Assembly (NCBI GenBank): GCA_031260385.1
Contig: JAIRKB010000292.1
Location: 1 to 8,176 of the forward strand
DNA from: Propionibacteriaceae bacterium
GTDB lineage: Bacteria > Actinomycetota > Actinomycetes > Propionibacteriales > Propionibacteriaceae
Direction: 5' to 3'
Length of the DNA stretch: 8,176 bases
Positions 1 through 6,312 of this stretch are shown here, in pieces; position 1 is the stretch's first letter; each line of letters opens with the position of its first letter. Both the position numbers and the translations under genes were made by a program. Below the pieces are notes generated by a model. That model worked only from the letters and a program-made list of their open reading frames with translations. It was not told where the DNA came from and made no database searches.

Positions 1-1066
1 GGGTTGGATCAACGATTTGGCCATCCATCCAGATCATATAGTGATTGTGACAGCCCGTAGAGGCGCCAGTAGACCCGACTAGCGCGACTGGTTGGCCTTG
101 CTCCACCTGGGAGCCGGGCTTCACCAGAGACCCGGAGACGTGATTATTGCTGACAACGACATGTTTGCCATCGATAACGCCATGGTCTATGACGAGGCGA
201 TTGCCATAGCTCCCTGCCCAGAAATAGTCCATGACATAGCCGTTAGCCGCCGAGTTAATCACCGAGCCGCACGGGGACGCCATGTCATAGCCATCATGGA
301 AGGATAGCCCGCGTCCGAAGGGATCGATTCGCGGCCCATAGGGGGAAGTTTCAATAAACGAGTTCTGAACGGGCTTCAGCGACAGTGATGGATTGGGGAT
401 CAATTCCTCTGGATTAACCACCCCAGCCCCCGCAGCGTTGTAGCCGAATAACCCACCGGCCACGGTCAGTCCTCGCATGGAATTCAACAGGGCGGAAACC
501 TGCACGACCTTGACGAGTGCCTCTTCGTCTAAGGTGGCGATTTCGATCTGCTCTGCTTCAATTATCGTGATGGCGGCCTGCTCGCTTCTCATCATGTCTT
601 CTAGACTCGACTGCTCGAGTCGCAGACTGGTGAGTAAGCTACTAGCGGTATCCGTCACCTGTTGTAGAACCGTAAGCCGGTTGAGCGTCTCGGATGTCGA
701 GCCGTTCATCATTAGCACAACAGTGGTATTAACCCCAGAATCCTGATACCGCTGAAGCGCAATCCGGTTAAGCTGTGCCTCACGTACCGCCAACTGAGCC
801 TTCTGATCTTCGATCAGGGCTCGGGTCAGCTCGACTCGCTCGTTGGCAACCCGAAGTCTTTCTTCAGCGATCACCTTTCGGTTAGCGATATCGCGCTGTT
901 CCTCTTCTAATTTCAACAGTTCCTGCCGCAGTTCGGCTGCGGTGTAGTTTGCGTAATGCTTACTCTCACCACCACCGGGGTCGGCCTGGGCGATTGGTAT
1001 TCCCAGTGATATCACAACCGCTGCGCTGATTGCCGCTATCGTGACCCACACCGACTTCGTTGCCAT
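1..1066 (-). CDS. Secreted coiled-coil M23-family peptidoglycan endopeptidase (C-terminus cut by window edge)
   Basis: Likely cleaves peptidoglycan cross-bridges or stem peptides outside the membrane. 355 codons are visible and the frame is still open at base 1. Residues 1-28 form a signal peptide (Lys4, hydrophobic 6-25, cleavage after Ala-Gln-Ala28). Residues about 42-110 and 142-190 are heptad-rich and charged, as in the regulatory coiled coils of RipA/PcsB-type hydrolases. A Gly/Ala-rich linker (about 199-216) leads to the M23 domain (about 235 on), with H257xxxD261, H309 and H340-N-H342 as the expected zinc and catalytic residues. The usual YxHLS and HLHFEV stretches read NNHVS and HNHYMIW, so it is a divergent member but with the key residues kept. 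The ATG at 1064-1066 follows a GGAAGGG ribosome site. Low-GC codons (ATA, TTA, AGA) are common, unlike the neighbouring men genes. The fold and secretion are well supported; the exact bond cut is inferred. Confidence 0.9.
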   Translation of the reverse strand, partial: MATKSVWVTIAAISAAVVISLGIPIAQADPGGGESKHYANYTAAELRQELLKLEEEQRDIANRKVIAEERLRVANERVELTRALIEDQKAQLAVREAQLNRIALQRYQDSGVNTTVVLMMNGSTSETLNRLTVLQQVTDTASSLLTSLRLEQSSLEDMMRSEQAAITIIEAEQIEIATLDEEALVKVVQVSALLNSMRGLTVAGGLFGYNAAGAGVVNPEELIPNPSLSLKPVQNSFIETSPYGPRIDPFGRGLSFHDGYDMASPCGSVINSAANGYVMDYFWAGSYGNRLVIDHGVIDGKHVVVSNNHVSGSLVKPGSQVEQGQPVALVGSTGASTGCHNHYMIWMDGQIVDPT

Positions 1067-1081
1067 ACTGCACCCTTCCCC

Positions 1082-1110
1082 CCATGGACCTCGTCTTAGA
1101 GGAGCCATGG
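1082..1110 (-). promoter_or_regulatory. Hairpin in the 5' UTR of the M23 gene, next to its ribosome binding site
   Basis: Seen directly: CCATGG (1082-1087) pairs with CCATGG (1105-1110), and CCTC (1089-1092) pairs with GAGG (1099-1102). This leaves a 1-by-2 internal loop and a 6-base apical loop. In the transcript the hairpin ends 15 nt before the ATG, right against the purine-rich ribosome site. It could tune translation or mRNA stability. That role is inference; the pairing is not. Confidence 0.5.
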
Positions 1111-1126
1111 ACGTCTCCATTAAGAA

Positions 1127-1156
1127 ATCCTAAGGAGTCCTCAGAATGCCTGTCAA
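1127..1156 (-). promoter_or_regulatory. Putative sigma70-type promoter of the M23 gene
   Basis: Read on the minus strand, a perfect TTGACA (1151-1156) is followed after 18 bp by TAGGAT (1127-1132), which matches TATAAT at 4 of 6 positions. A start about 7 nt downstream gives a 5' UTR of roughly 50 nt that contains the hairpin at 1082-1110. A second TTGACA lies upstream (1197-1202), but its best -10 (TATTCC, 16 bp away) is weak. The promoter suggests the M23 gene is transcribed independently of the men operon, although no terminator is visible after menD. Confidence 0.5.
1130..1144. promoter_or_regulatory. 15-bp palindrome between -35 and -10 (possible operator)
   Basis: CTAAGGA (1130-1136) and TCCTCAG (1138-1144) flank one central base and are inverted copies with a single mismatch. 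The element starts inside the -10 box and fills most of the spacer towards the -35, a position where a bound dimer would block RNA polymerase. No specific regulator is recognised, and a chance palindrome of this length cannot be excluded. Confidence 0.35.
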
Positions 1157-1219
1157 ATGTGATCTCATTTACTGGGAATAATTTGATATTAGTGCTTGTC
1201 AATGGCTATCAGTTTTTTA

Positions 1220-2887
1220 TCAGCCAAGGGCCTTCTTGACAACCTCACGCCCCCATGCAGCAAGATGTTTTTCCCTGTCGGCCCGAGTTTTGCGTTCCAG
1301 TCGTGCGACAATGACCTCCAAACCTGAGACCTTGCCCGCTAGGGCCTGATCTAGTTCGGCGGGGGCGGAGACACTGGTTACCGGAAGATTGAAACCCTGA
1401 ACGACTCTCAGTAAATCCACATCGATCGGTACGGCGAAGAGCCGGTCAAACCAGTCAGCTAGGTCACCGATCTGCGCCCGGGAGGCGCCGTACTCGAGGA
1501 CAGAAAACAATGACCCACCGCCATCATCGGCGATCACCAGACGAAGGTTCGGCACCGGCTCCCCCACCGGATGGACCAGGGAGCCAATGTCATGGAGGGT
1601 GCTGAGATCACCCAACAGGGCCACCACCGGACGACCCAACCCGGTCGCCACCCCGGCCGCGCTAGCGATCGTGCCATCAATCCCCGCCAAACCGCGATTA
1701 GCATAAATCGGCGGCGGATTGGAGGCGATCGGCGCCAGGTCAGCATCGCGGATCGGATTGGAAGCGCCCAAGAAGACCGCTTCCGCTTCACCCACACTCG
1801 CCAAGACCCGCGCCGCCACCGCTTCGCCAGTCCAAGGCGGCAAGGCGACCAGGCGGCTGCGCAAGCTGCGATCGGCCTGCACCCAGGAGGCCATCCACCG
1901 GGCATCCCCCATATCCAGTCGTACGCCAGGGACAACCCGACTAACCGCCCAACCCGGATCCGGCCATTGCCCAGAGGAGTCCACGGCGATGATCTCTAAG
2001 TCCTGGCGAGCCAGCAGAGTCTCGACCGGACGCGATAGGGTCGGATGTCCGACGACGATCACCCGCTCGATTTGGGGGGAAAACCCGCCTAACAGATGAC
2101 GGTAAAGACTGATCGCTGCCCCACCGCAACGGGCATTCGAAGAGGGTTCGGCTAGCAGCGGGATCTGAACCCGCGCCGCTTCGGTGGCCCAGCTTCGTCC
2201 CTGATCGGGCGGCAGATCACCAGCAATGATGACCGTCCGGGGGCCCGGATCGAGCCGGATTGAACGCCCCTGGGGGGCGGGTTCGACCTGGAAGGCCCCA
2301 CCTGGGGGCAACTGCCCCGGATCGCCAATCAGGGGCGGAGTCAATTCGATATTGACCTGGACCGGCCCGGGACAGTGAGTGAGGCGACCCTCAGCGGTCA
2401 CGACGACCCGGCGGATCAGGGAACGCCAAGCCTCCGGCGCTAGATCGGCCGCGGCGATCCGCGCTACCAGTAGCGGGATCGTCCCAAAGATCCCCACCTG
2501 ATTGGCGGTCTGGTTGGCACCGGTCCCCACTAAGGTGGCCGGGCGGTCAGCGGTCAAGGCGATTAGCGGAATCCTCCCAAAGCGCGCTTCCGCCAAGCTT
2601 GGTGCCAGATTAGCCACCGCCGTACCAGAGGTGGTGATGATCGCCACAGCGTGCCCACTAGCTTTGGCGATGCCGAGCGCGAAGAACCCCGCTGAGCGCT
2701 CGTCCAGGCGGACGTGGAGACGGAGTCGGGCTTCTTGGTCGAGGCGAGCAGCCGCATAAGCTAAAGGCGCGCTGCGTGAACCCGGGCAGACCACCACATC
2801 GCGCACCCCGAGGGCCGCTAACTCATCAAGCACGATCGCTGCGGCCAGGATTGACGGTGGCGGCGCTGCCGCGAAAAGATCATCCAT
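1220..2887 (-). CDS. menD: MenD, SEPHCHC synthase (ThDP-dependent)
   Basis: Catalyses the first committed step of menaquinone synthesis: 2-oxoglutarate is decarboxylated and added to isochorismate, giving 2-succinyl-5-enolpyruvyl-6-hydroxy-3-cyclohexene-1-carboxylate. The 555 residues are normal for the family. Visible marks: CPGSRSAPL (34-42), Glu63 in LDERSAGFFALG (the ThDP-activating glutamate region), TTSGTAVANL (85-94), TADRP (112-116), GASNPIRDAD (374-383), ANRGLAGIDG (396-405) and the cofactor/metal segment GDLSTLHD (426-433) to ADDGGG (453-458). Where many members have Asn-Asn before the glycines, this protein has Asp-Asp. The ATG at 2885-2887 follows AGGAGG (2893-2898) with a 5-base gap and overlaps the menC stop by 8 bp (ATGGATGA), so coupled translation is likely. 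It is the last gene of the men operon; no clear terminator follows. Confidence 0.96.
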   Translation of the reverse strand: MDDLFAAAPPPSILAAAIVLDELAALGVRDVVVCPGSRSAPLAYAAARLDQEARLRLHVRLDERSAGFFALGIAKASGHAVAIITTSGTAVANLAPSLAEARFGRIPLIALTADRPATLVGTGANQTANQVGIFGTIPLLVARIAAADLAPEAWRSLIRRVVVTAEGRLTHCPGPVQVNIELTPPLIGDPGQLPPGGAFQVEPAPQGRSIRLDPGPRTVIIAGDLPPDQGRSWATEAARVQIPLLAEPSSNARCGGAAISLYRHLLGGFSPQIERVIVVGHPTLSRPVETLLARQDLEIIAVDSSGQWPDPGWAVSRVVPGVRLDMGDARWMASWVQADRSLRSRLVALPPWTGEAVAARVLASVGEAEAVFLGASNPIRDADLAPIASNPPPIYANRGLAGIDGTIASAAGVATGLGRPVVALLGDLSTLHDIGSLVHPVGEPVPNLRLVIADDGGGSLFSVLEYGASRAQIGDLADWFDRLFAVPIDVDLLRVVQGFNLPVTSVSAPAELDQALAGKVSGLEVIVARLERKTRADREKHLAAWGREVVKKALG

Positions 2888-3848
2888 CCAGGCCTCCTAA
2901 AACTTGTTCGCACTGGGCCAATCGAGCCTGCCAAGCCTCAGCACTAGCCTGGTCGGCTCGTAGGGCCATCATACGACAAGGGTCCACTTGAATCGTACGG
3001 ACGGCAATCTCGCCATTGACCGCCACCAGCGGGTCGGCAGTCACATCCATCGCCAAGAGCGAGGCGGTGTTCAACCCGCAAGCATAAGGTAACTCCGGTA
3101 GAGCCGCCGCCAGCGCGATCCCCGCTTGAAGACCAATGGAAGTCTCGAGGGCCGAGGACACCACGACCTCGAGACCAAGGCTCTCGGCGAGTCGCAGACA
3201 GGATAAAACACCGCCGAGTGGCTGGACCTTGAGCACAGCGATATCGGCCGCCTCTAGGCGCTTCACCAGGTAAGGATCTTCGACTCGTCGAATCGACTCA
3301 TCGGCTGCTATCCGTACCGAGGAAAGCTTACGCAAGCGCGCAAGATCGGTGACATCACGGCAAGGCTGCTCGGCATACTCCAAGTCGAAGCGCGACAACT
3401 GGCGTAGCGCCTGGGTGGCCTGATCGAGAGTCCAAGCGCCATTGGCGTCAATCCGGACCCGACCTTGGGGGCCGAGGGCATCGCGGACCGCTTCGACGCG
3501 CGCCAGATCATCGGCGAGAGTCTGGCCGACTTCGGCGACCTTGACCTTGGCAGTGGTACAGCCCGCCTCACGGGCGAGACGGTGAGCGGTGGCGGGGTCG
3601 GTGGCCGGAATCGTCGAGTTGACCGGAATCGATTGGCGTAGGGGGGGTGGAAAACCGTGATCGGCGGCCTCGCGGGCCGCTTGTAGCCAGCGGGCCGCTT
3701 CCGGGGGATCATAGTCAAGAAAAGGGCTCCACTCCGCCCAACCAGCCTCACCGCGAAAGAGCAGGCCTTGGCGTTGCTGGATCCCCCTGAATCGCAAGGG
3801 CATCGGGATAGCGTAGACGAAGGGGTCGCTCAGCGTGGTCTCAGACAT
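2880..3848 (-). CDS. menC: MenC, o-succinylbenzoate synthase (enolase superfamily)
   Basis: Dehydrates SHCHC to o-succinylbenzoate in menaquinone synthesis. The 322-residue protein has the enolase-superfamily set in the right order and spacing: catalytic Lys pair in AKVKV (K101, K103), metal ligands Asp134 (RIDANG), Glu160 (YAEQPC) and Asp183 (AADES), and the opposite Lys207 (LKVQPLGG). SSALETSIG (about 231-239) completes the barrel active site. The start is the ATG at 3846-3848, because the open frame further upstream lies wholly inside menA and reads as low-complexity Ser/Pro/Gly. This start overlaps the menA stop by 8 bp (ATGTCTGA). No good ribosome site precedes it, so it probably depends on coupling to menA. 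The family also contains N-acyl amino acid racemases, but the men context settles the call. Confidence 0.94.
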   Translation of the reverse strand: MSETTLSDPFVYAIPMPLRFRGIQQRQGLLFRGEAGWAEWSPFLDYDPPEAARWLQAAREAADHGFPPPLRQSIPVNSTIPATDPATAHRLAREAGCTTAKVKVAEVGQTLADDLARVEAVRDALGPQGRVRIDANGAWTLDQATQALRQLSRFDLEYAEQPCRDVTDLARLRKLSSVRIAADESIRRVEDPYLVKRLEAADIAVLKVQPLGGVLSCLRLAESLGLEVVVSSALETSIGLQAGIALAAALPELPYACGLNTASLLAMDVTADPLVAVNGEIAVRTIQVDPCRMMALRADQASAEAWQARLAQCEQVLGGLDG

Positions 3849-4818
3849 AGGGCAACCAGACCCAGCCGACGAAGAGGCCGAAGGCGCAGACCAACTCGGC
3901 GATCCCCGTCCACTTGAGGACGGCAACTAGTTTCGTTCCCTGAGCGCCCCTAGCGACTAGGACGACCGGCCAGATCGCCAGGGCCACGCCGACTAGGCCG
4001 ATCAAGGCGCCTCGGGAGGTCCAGGCGGCTAGAGCACAGATGGCGGCGGTGGCGAGGCTGATCAGACCGACATAGAGGCCCCGCGTTGCCCGGTCACCAA
4101 GACGGACAGCTAAGGTTCGTTTGTTGGAGGCCTCGTCGCCAAGGCGATCACGGAGATTATTAGCCACCAGGATAGCGGTAGCGAAAGCGCCCATCGCCGT
4201 GGCCGCAAGCAAGGCTGGACCCCAACTCAGGTAGCGGAAGGCGAGGGATTGCGGGGGCGCCAAAATATACCACTGGGCCCGCTGGAAGTAGTAGGCCAGA
4301 AGCACCAGGGTGGTGCCAAGGGTGGCGACTAGGCCGAAGAAGACGAAAACGAAGACCTCGCCGAGCCCGGCATAGCCATACGGTCGCTTGCCCCCGGTGT
4401 AGAACCACGCCGCCGCCGCACAGGCCCCACCGACTAGCACCATGATCCAGGCCCCCGAGGTTATCACCGCAATCAGACCAGCGGCACCAGCAATCGCGAA
4501 ACTCAGGTAGGCGGCCCGCTTGACCGCTCTCGGGGAGGCGGCCCCCGAGCCGACGAGGCGCTGCGGGCCGACCCGGGTGTCATCAGTGCCCCGGATCCCA
4601 TCAGCATAGTCGTTGGCGTAATTACTGCCGATCTGGAAGCCGAGGGCGACGATCAAGCAGAGCCCCGGTGCGAGTAGGGGAAAAGACTGGTCGGTTAGCC
4701 CGGCGAGCCTCCCCCGGGTTTGGTACCACGCCAGGGCGGTGCCGGTGATCACCGGGGCGATTGAGGCGGCGAGGGTCCGCAGGCGAGCCCCCTCGATCCA
4801 TTCAGTCAAGCTCGCCAT
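3841..4818 (-). CDS. menA: MenA, 1,4-dihydroxy-2-naphthoate polyprenyltransferase
   Basis: Integral membrane UbiA-family enzyme that attaches a polyprenyl chain to 1,4-dihydroxy-2-naphthoate with loss of CO2, giving demethylmenaquinone. At 325 residues it is slightly longer than many homologues (often about 290-310), the extra length lying in residues 31-50 and 175-198. The two Asp-rich Mg-diphosphate motifs are intact: NYANDYADGIRGTDD (66-80; Asp70, Asp73, Asp79) and NNLRDRLGDEASNKRTLAVRLG (220-241; Asp224, Asp228, Lys233, Arg234). The rest is hydrophobic helices, about eight or nine. The ATG at 4816-4818 follows GGAGG with a 4-base gap and overlaps menE by 17 bp. It acts two enzymes after MenE; the intervening MenB and thioesterase steps are not encoded here. 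Confidence 0.95.
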   Translation of the reverse strand: MASLTEWIEGARLRTLAASIAPVITGTALAWYQTRGRLAGLTDQSFPLLAPGLCLIVALGFQIGSNYANDYADGIRGTDDTRVGPQRLVGSGAASPRAVKRAAYLSFAIAGAAGLIAVITSGAWIMVLVGGACAAAAWFYTGGKRPYGYAGLGEVFVFVFFGLVATLGTTLVLLAYYFQRAQWYILAPPQSLAFRYLSWGPALLAATAMGAFATAILVANNLRDRLGDEASNKRTLAVRLGDRATRGLYVGLISLATAAICALAAWTSRGALIGLVGVALAIWPVVLVARGAQGTKLVAVLKWTGIAELVCAFGLFVGWVWLPYV

Positions 4819-5887
4819 TATTCCTCCAGCGCTCGGTCAGGGATGTACGGTCAATCTTGCCAGATGCCAGGCGGGGCAAACGATCAAGCGCCAAAAAACC
4901 CCGGGGACGAGCCGCCGAATCAACGATCTCGGCTAGGGAATCGTTAATGGTGGGCCAACTCGGGCCCGTCGAAGCCACCACAATCCGCGACCCCCAAATC
5001 GGGTCCGGAACCGCGAAGACGGCAACTTGGTCACCAAAGAACTGGTCTGCAAGCCCCTGGAGTCCTGCCAGATCGACGCTGACCCCGCCAGACTTAACCA
5101 CTTCGTCGATACGCCCCAGGACGTGCAATCGACCCTCGACCAGCACCCCGCGATCATTGGTGTAGAAGGTCGACCCCTGTCGCACTGCGGCGCTCAAATC
5201 AGGCTCGCCGACATATCCGTCAAAGAGGGTTGGTGTTGTCAGGCCGATCCGGGAATCATCGTCTAGATTGATGGTCACACCCGGCAGGGGGAGCCCATCG
5301 TAGACGACTCCCCCGCAGGTCTCGGACATCCCATAGGTCGCGATCACCCTCACCCCGGCGGCGATCGCCCGGGCCTGGAGACCCTCATCAAGCCTAGCGC
5401 CCCCCACTAGAACCGCTTGAAAACCAGATAATTGACCAGTGAGGATCGGATCATCAAGACAGCGGTGAAGCTGGGCGGGGACCACCGAAAGATAGCCATC
5501 ACTGTCGGGCAGGTCCGACAGATCCGGGGATACGGCCAAATAGGATCGCCCGCCGACCACGGCGCGTACGATCGTCATCAAGCCAGCGACATAGTGGGCC
5601 GGGAGCGGGTTAACCCAATCGGCTGGCCCCCCGAGACGCTCGTGGGTCATCTGGGCTGCCCGGATCAAGGCCCGACGAGACAACATGACCCACTTCGGGC
5701 GACCAGTGGAACCGGAGGTCGCAACGACCACCCCAGCAAAAGAGGGCGGCAGCGCTTCGTCAGGCCAGTCGTTGGCTTGCCTGGCGGGGTCCAGCCCACA
5801 GACCACCAGGTCCGCCCCGCCCACCAGCGCCGTCAGAGCCTCCACTAAGGCCTCTGGCGTAGCAGGGCAAATCAAACGATTAGTCAC
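4802..5887 (-). CDS. menE: MenE, o-succinylbenzoate-CoA ligase (short actinobacterial type)
   Basis: Activates o-succinylbenzoate with ATP and CoA to OSB-CoA through an acyl-adenylate. Adenylating-enzyme motifs are all present: phosphate-binding loop TSGSTGRPK (57-65), TYGMSET (184-190), YTND with Asp245, hinge GRIDEVVKSGG (258-268) and the C-terminal ASGKID with catalytic Lys344 of 361. The length fits the compact actinobacterial form; typical MenE of other phyla is about 450-490 residues. I place the start at the GTG 5885-5887: a -10-like box sits 6 nt upstream, and the protein begins naturally with VTNRLICP. An alternative TTG at 5945-5947 would add 20 residues covering the promoter and has no ribosome site, so it is unlikely. 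First gene of the menE-A-C-D operon, divergent from the PLDc_N gene. Confidence 0.93.
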   Translation of the reverse strand: MTNRLICPATPEALVEALTALVGGADLVVCGLDPARQANDWPDEALPPSFAGVVVATSGSTGRPKWVMLSRRALIRAAQMTHERLGGPADWVNPLPAHYVAGLMTIVRAVVGGRSYLAVSPDLSDLPDSDGYLSVVPAQLHRCLDDPILTGQLSGFQAVLVGGARLDEGLQARAIAAGVRVIATYGMSETCGGVVYDGLPLPGVTINLDDDSRIGLTTPTLFDGYVGEPDLSAAVRQGSTFYTNDRGVLVEGRLHVLGRIDEVVKSGGVSVDLAGLQGLADQFFGDQVAVFAVPDPIWGSRIVVASTGPSWPTINDSLAEIVDSAARPRGFLALDRLPRLASGKIDRTSLTERWRNNGELD

Positions 5888-5893
5888 GGCCTC

Positions 5894-5923
5894 ATTATGC
5901 CCAGTGGATCCGCCATCAACCAA
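5894..5923 (-). promoter_or_regulatory. Putative leaderless promoter of the menE-A-C-D operon
   Basis: On the minus strand TTGGTT (5918-5923) is followed after 18 bp by CATAAT (5894-5899; 5 of 6 to consensus). Six bases later comes the menE GTG, so the transcript would begin at or within a base of the start codon. A GAGG lies 2 nt before the GTG, too close to be a standard ribosome site. Leaderless starts of this geometry are common in Actinomycetota. The -35 match is weak. Confidence 0.5.
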
Positions 5924-5953
5924 GCCCTTGCAAGGCGGCGGGGCCAAGTGGGC

Positions 5954-5959
5954 TAAACT
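5954..5959 (+). promoter_or_regulatory. Putative -10 box and leaderless start of the PLDc_N gene
   Basis: TAAACT lies 6 nt before the ATG at 5966, and no Shine-Dalgarno sequence is present between them. Both points favour a leaderless transcript starting at the ATG. The only -35-like hexamer, TTGCAA (5928-5933), is 20 bp away, longer than ideal. The -10 call therefore rests on the hexamer and its placement. Confidence 0.45.
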
Positions 5960-5965
5960 TAGCTT

Positions 5966-6229
5966 ATGCGCGTGCTTCTTGTCCTGGCGCTATTGGCGAT
6001 CCTGGTCTACACCGTTGTCCACGTTATTCAGTCGGACTCCAACGGTGTACGAGGGTTGCCCAAGACCTTGTGGTTGATCATTGTCCTGCTCGTACCAGGG
6101 ATTGGATTGCTCGCCTGGTGGATATTTGGGCGACCGGTGGACACCCCCACCCCCCAACCCCCGGTTTTCCGTCGTCCGCCACCACCGGACGCGCCGGACG
6201 ACGATGCCGATTTCCTGCGCTCCTTGTGA
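5966..6229 (+). CDS. Small PLDc_N-domain (phospholipase D/nuclease N-terminal-like) membrane protein
   Basis: 87-residue protein with two hydrophobic helices (about 2-22 and 35-54) joined by a short loop. The second carries the PLDc_N signature LPKTLW ... VPGIGLLAWWIFGRP (31-57). In longer proteins this module precedes a phospholipase D/cardiolipin synthase or sensor domain; here it stands alone, with no HKD motif, so no catalysis is expected. The tail (58-87) is proline-rich, then acidic (PDAPDDDADF), and probably cytoplasmic. The ATG fits a leaderless start. Stand-alone proteins of this type beside menE or menA are, from general knowledge, recurrent in Actinomycetota, but the reason is unknown. 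It is transcribed away from the men operon. Family call firm, function unknown. Confidence 0.88.
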   Translation: MRVLLVLALLAILVYTVVHVIQSDSNGVRGLPKTLWLIIVLLVPGIGLLAWWIFGRPVDTPTPQPPVFRRPPPPDAPDDDADFLRSL

Positions 6230-6247
6230 GGCGGCTCGCAACGCGAT

Positions 6248-6311
6248 TTGACTCCGGTATTAGACTGGTATGAGTTTTCTAGAGTGTTAAAGTTCTTTTA
6301 AGTGTTTTGAG
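6248..6311 (+). promoter_or_regulatory. AT-rich control region of the MFS gene with phased AGT repeats
   Basis: A TTGACT (6248-6253) is followed 15 bp later by TATGAG (6269-6274), preceded by TG one base upstream (an extended -10 form). Spacing is short, so the promoter is only probable. Downstream, AGT trinucleotides begin at 6273, 6283, 6291, 6301 and 6310; the copies at 6283 and 6301 extend to AGTGTT. TTAAA (6287-6291) and TTTAA (6297-6301) also form an inverted repeat. Bases 6261-6330 are about 31% G+C by hand count, against about 67% inside the MFS gene. A regulator site is plausible; none is identified. Confidence 0.4.
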
Positions 6312-6312
6312 T

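Noticed and set aside
966..1202. Open frame of 78 codons on the minus strand across the M23 start
   Set aside because: It runs out of frame through the signal peptide of the M23 gene and through its promoter; the M23 frame has a signal peptide, ribosome site and catalytic motifs.
1175..1202. Second promoter for the M23 gene (TTGACA 1197-1202, TATTCC 1175-1180)
   Set aside because: The -10 matches consensus at too few positions and the spacing is 16 bp; kept only as a remark.
1203..1220. Intrinsic terminator after menD (CTGATA-AAAAA-CTGATA)
   Set aside because: It is a direct repeat, not an inverted one; only a 4-bp GGCT/AGCC stem can form, so no stable hairpin is supported.
1571..1999. Open frame of 142 codons on the plus strand inside menD
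   Set aside because: It is antisense to well-conserved menD motifs, is rich in Arg/Pro/His as expected from a GC-rich complementary frame, and has no ribosome site.
3849..3926. Upstream extension of menC by 26 codons
   Set aside because: It lies entirely within menA and encodes a Ser/Gly/Pro-rich string; the ATG at 3846-3848 gives the normal N-terminus and an ATGTCTGA overlap.
5432..5848. Open frame of 138 codons on the plus strand inside menE
   Set aside because: Antisense to the MenE adenylation core; no recognisable domain or start signal.
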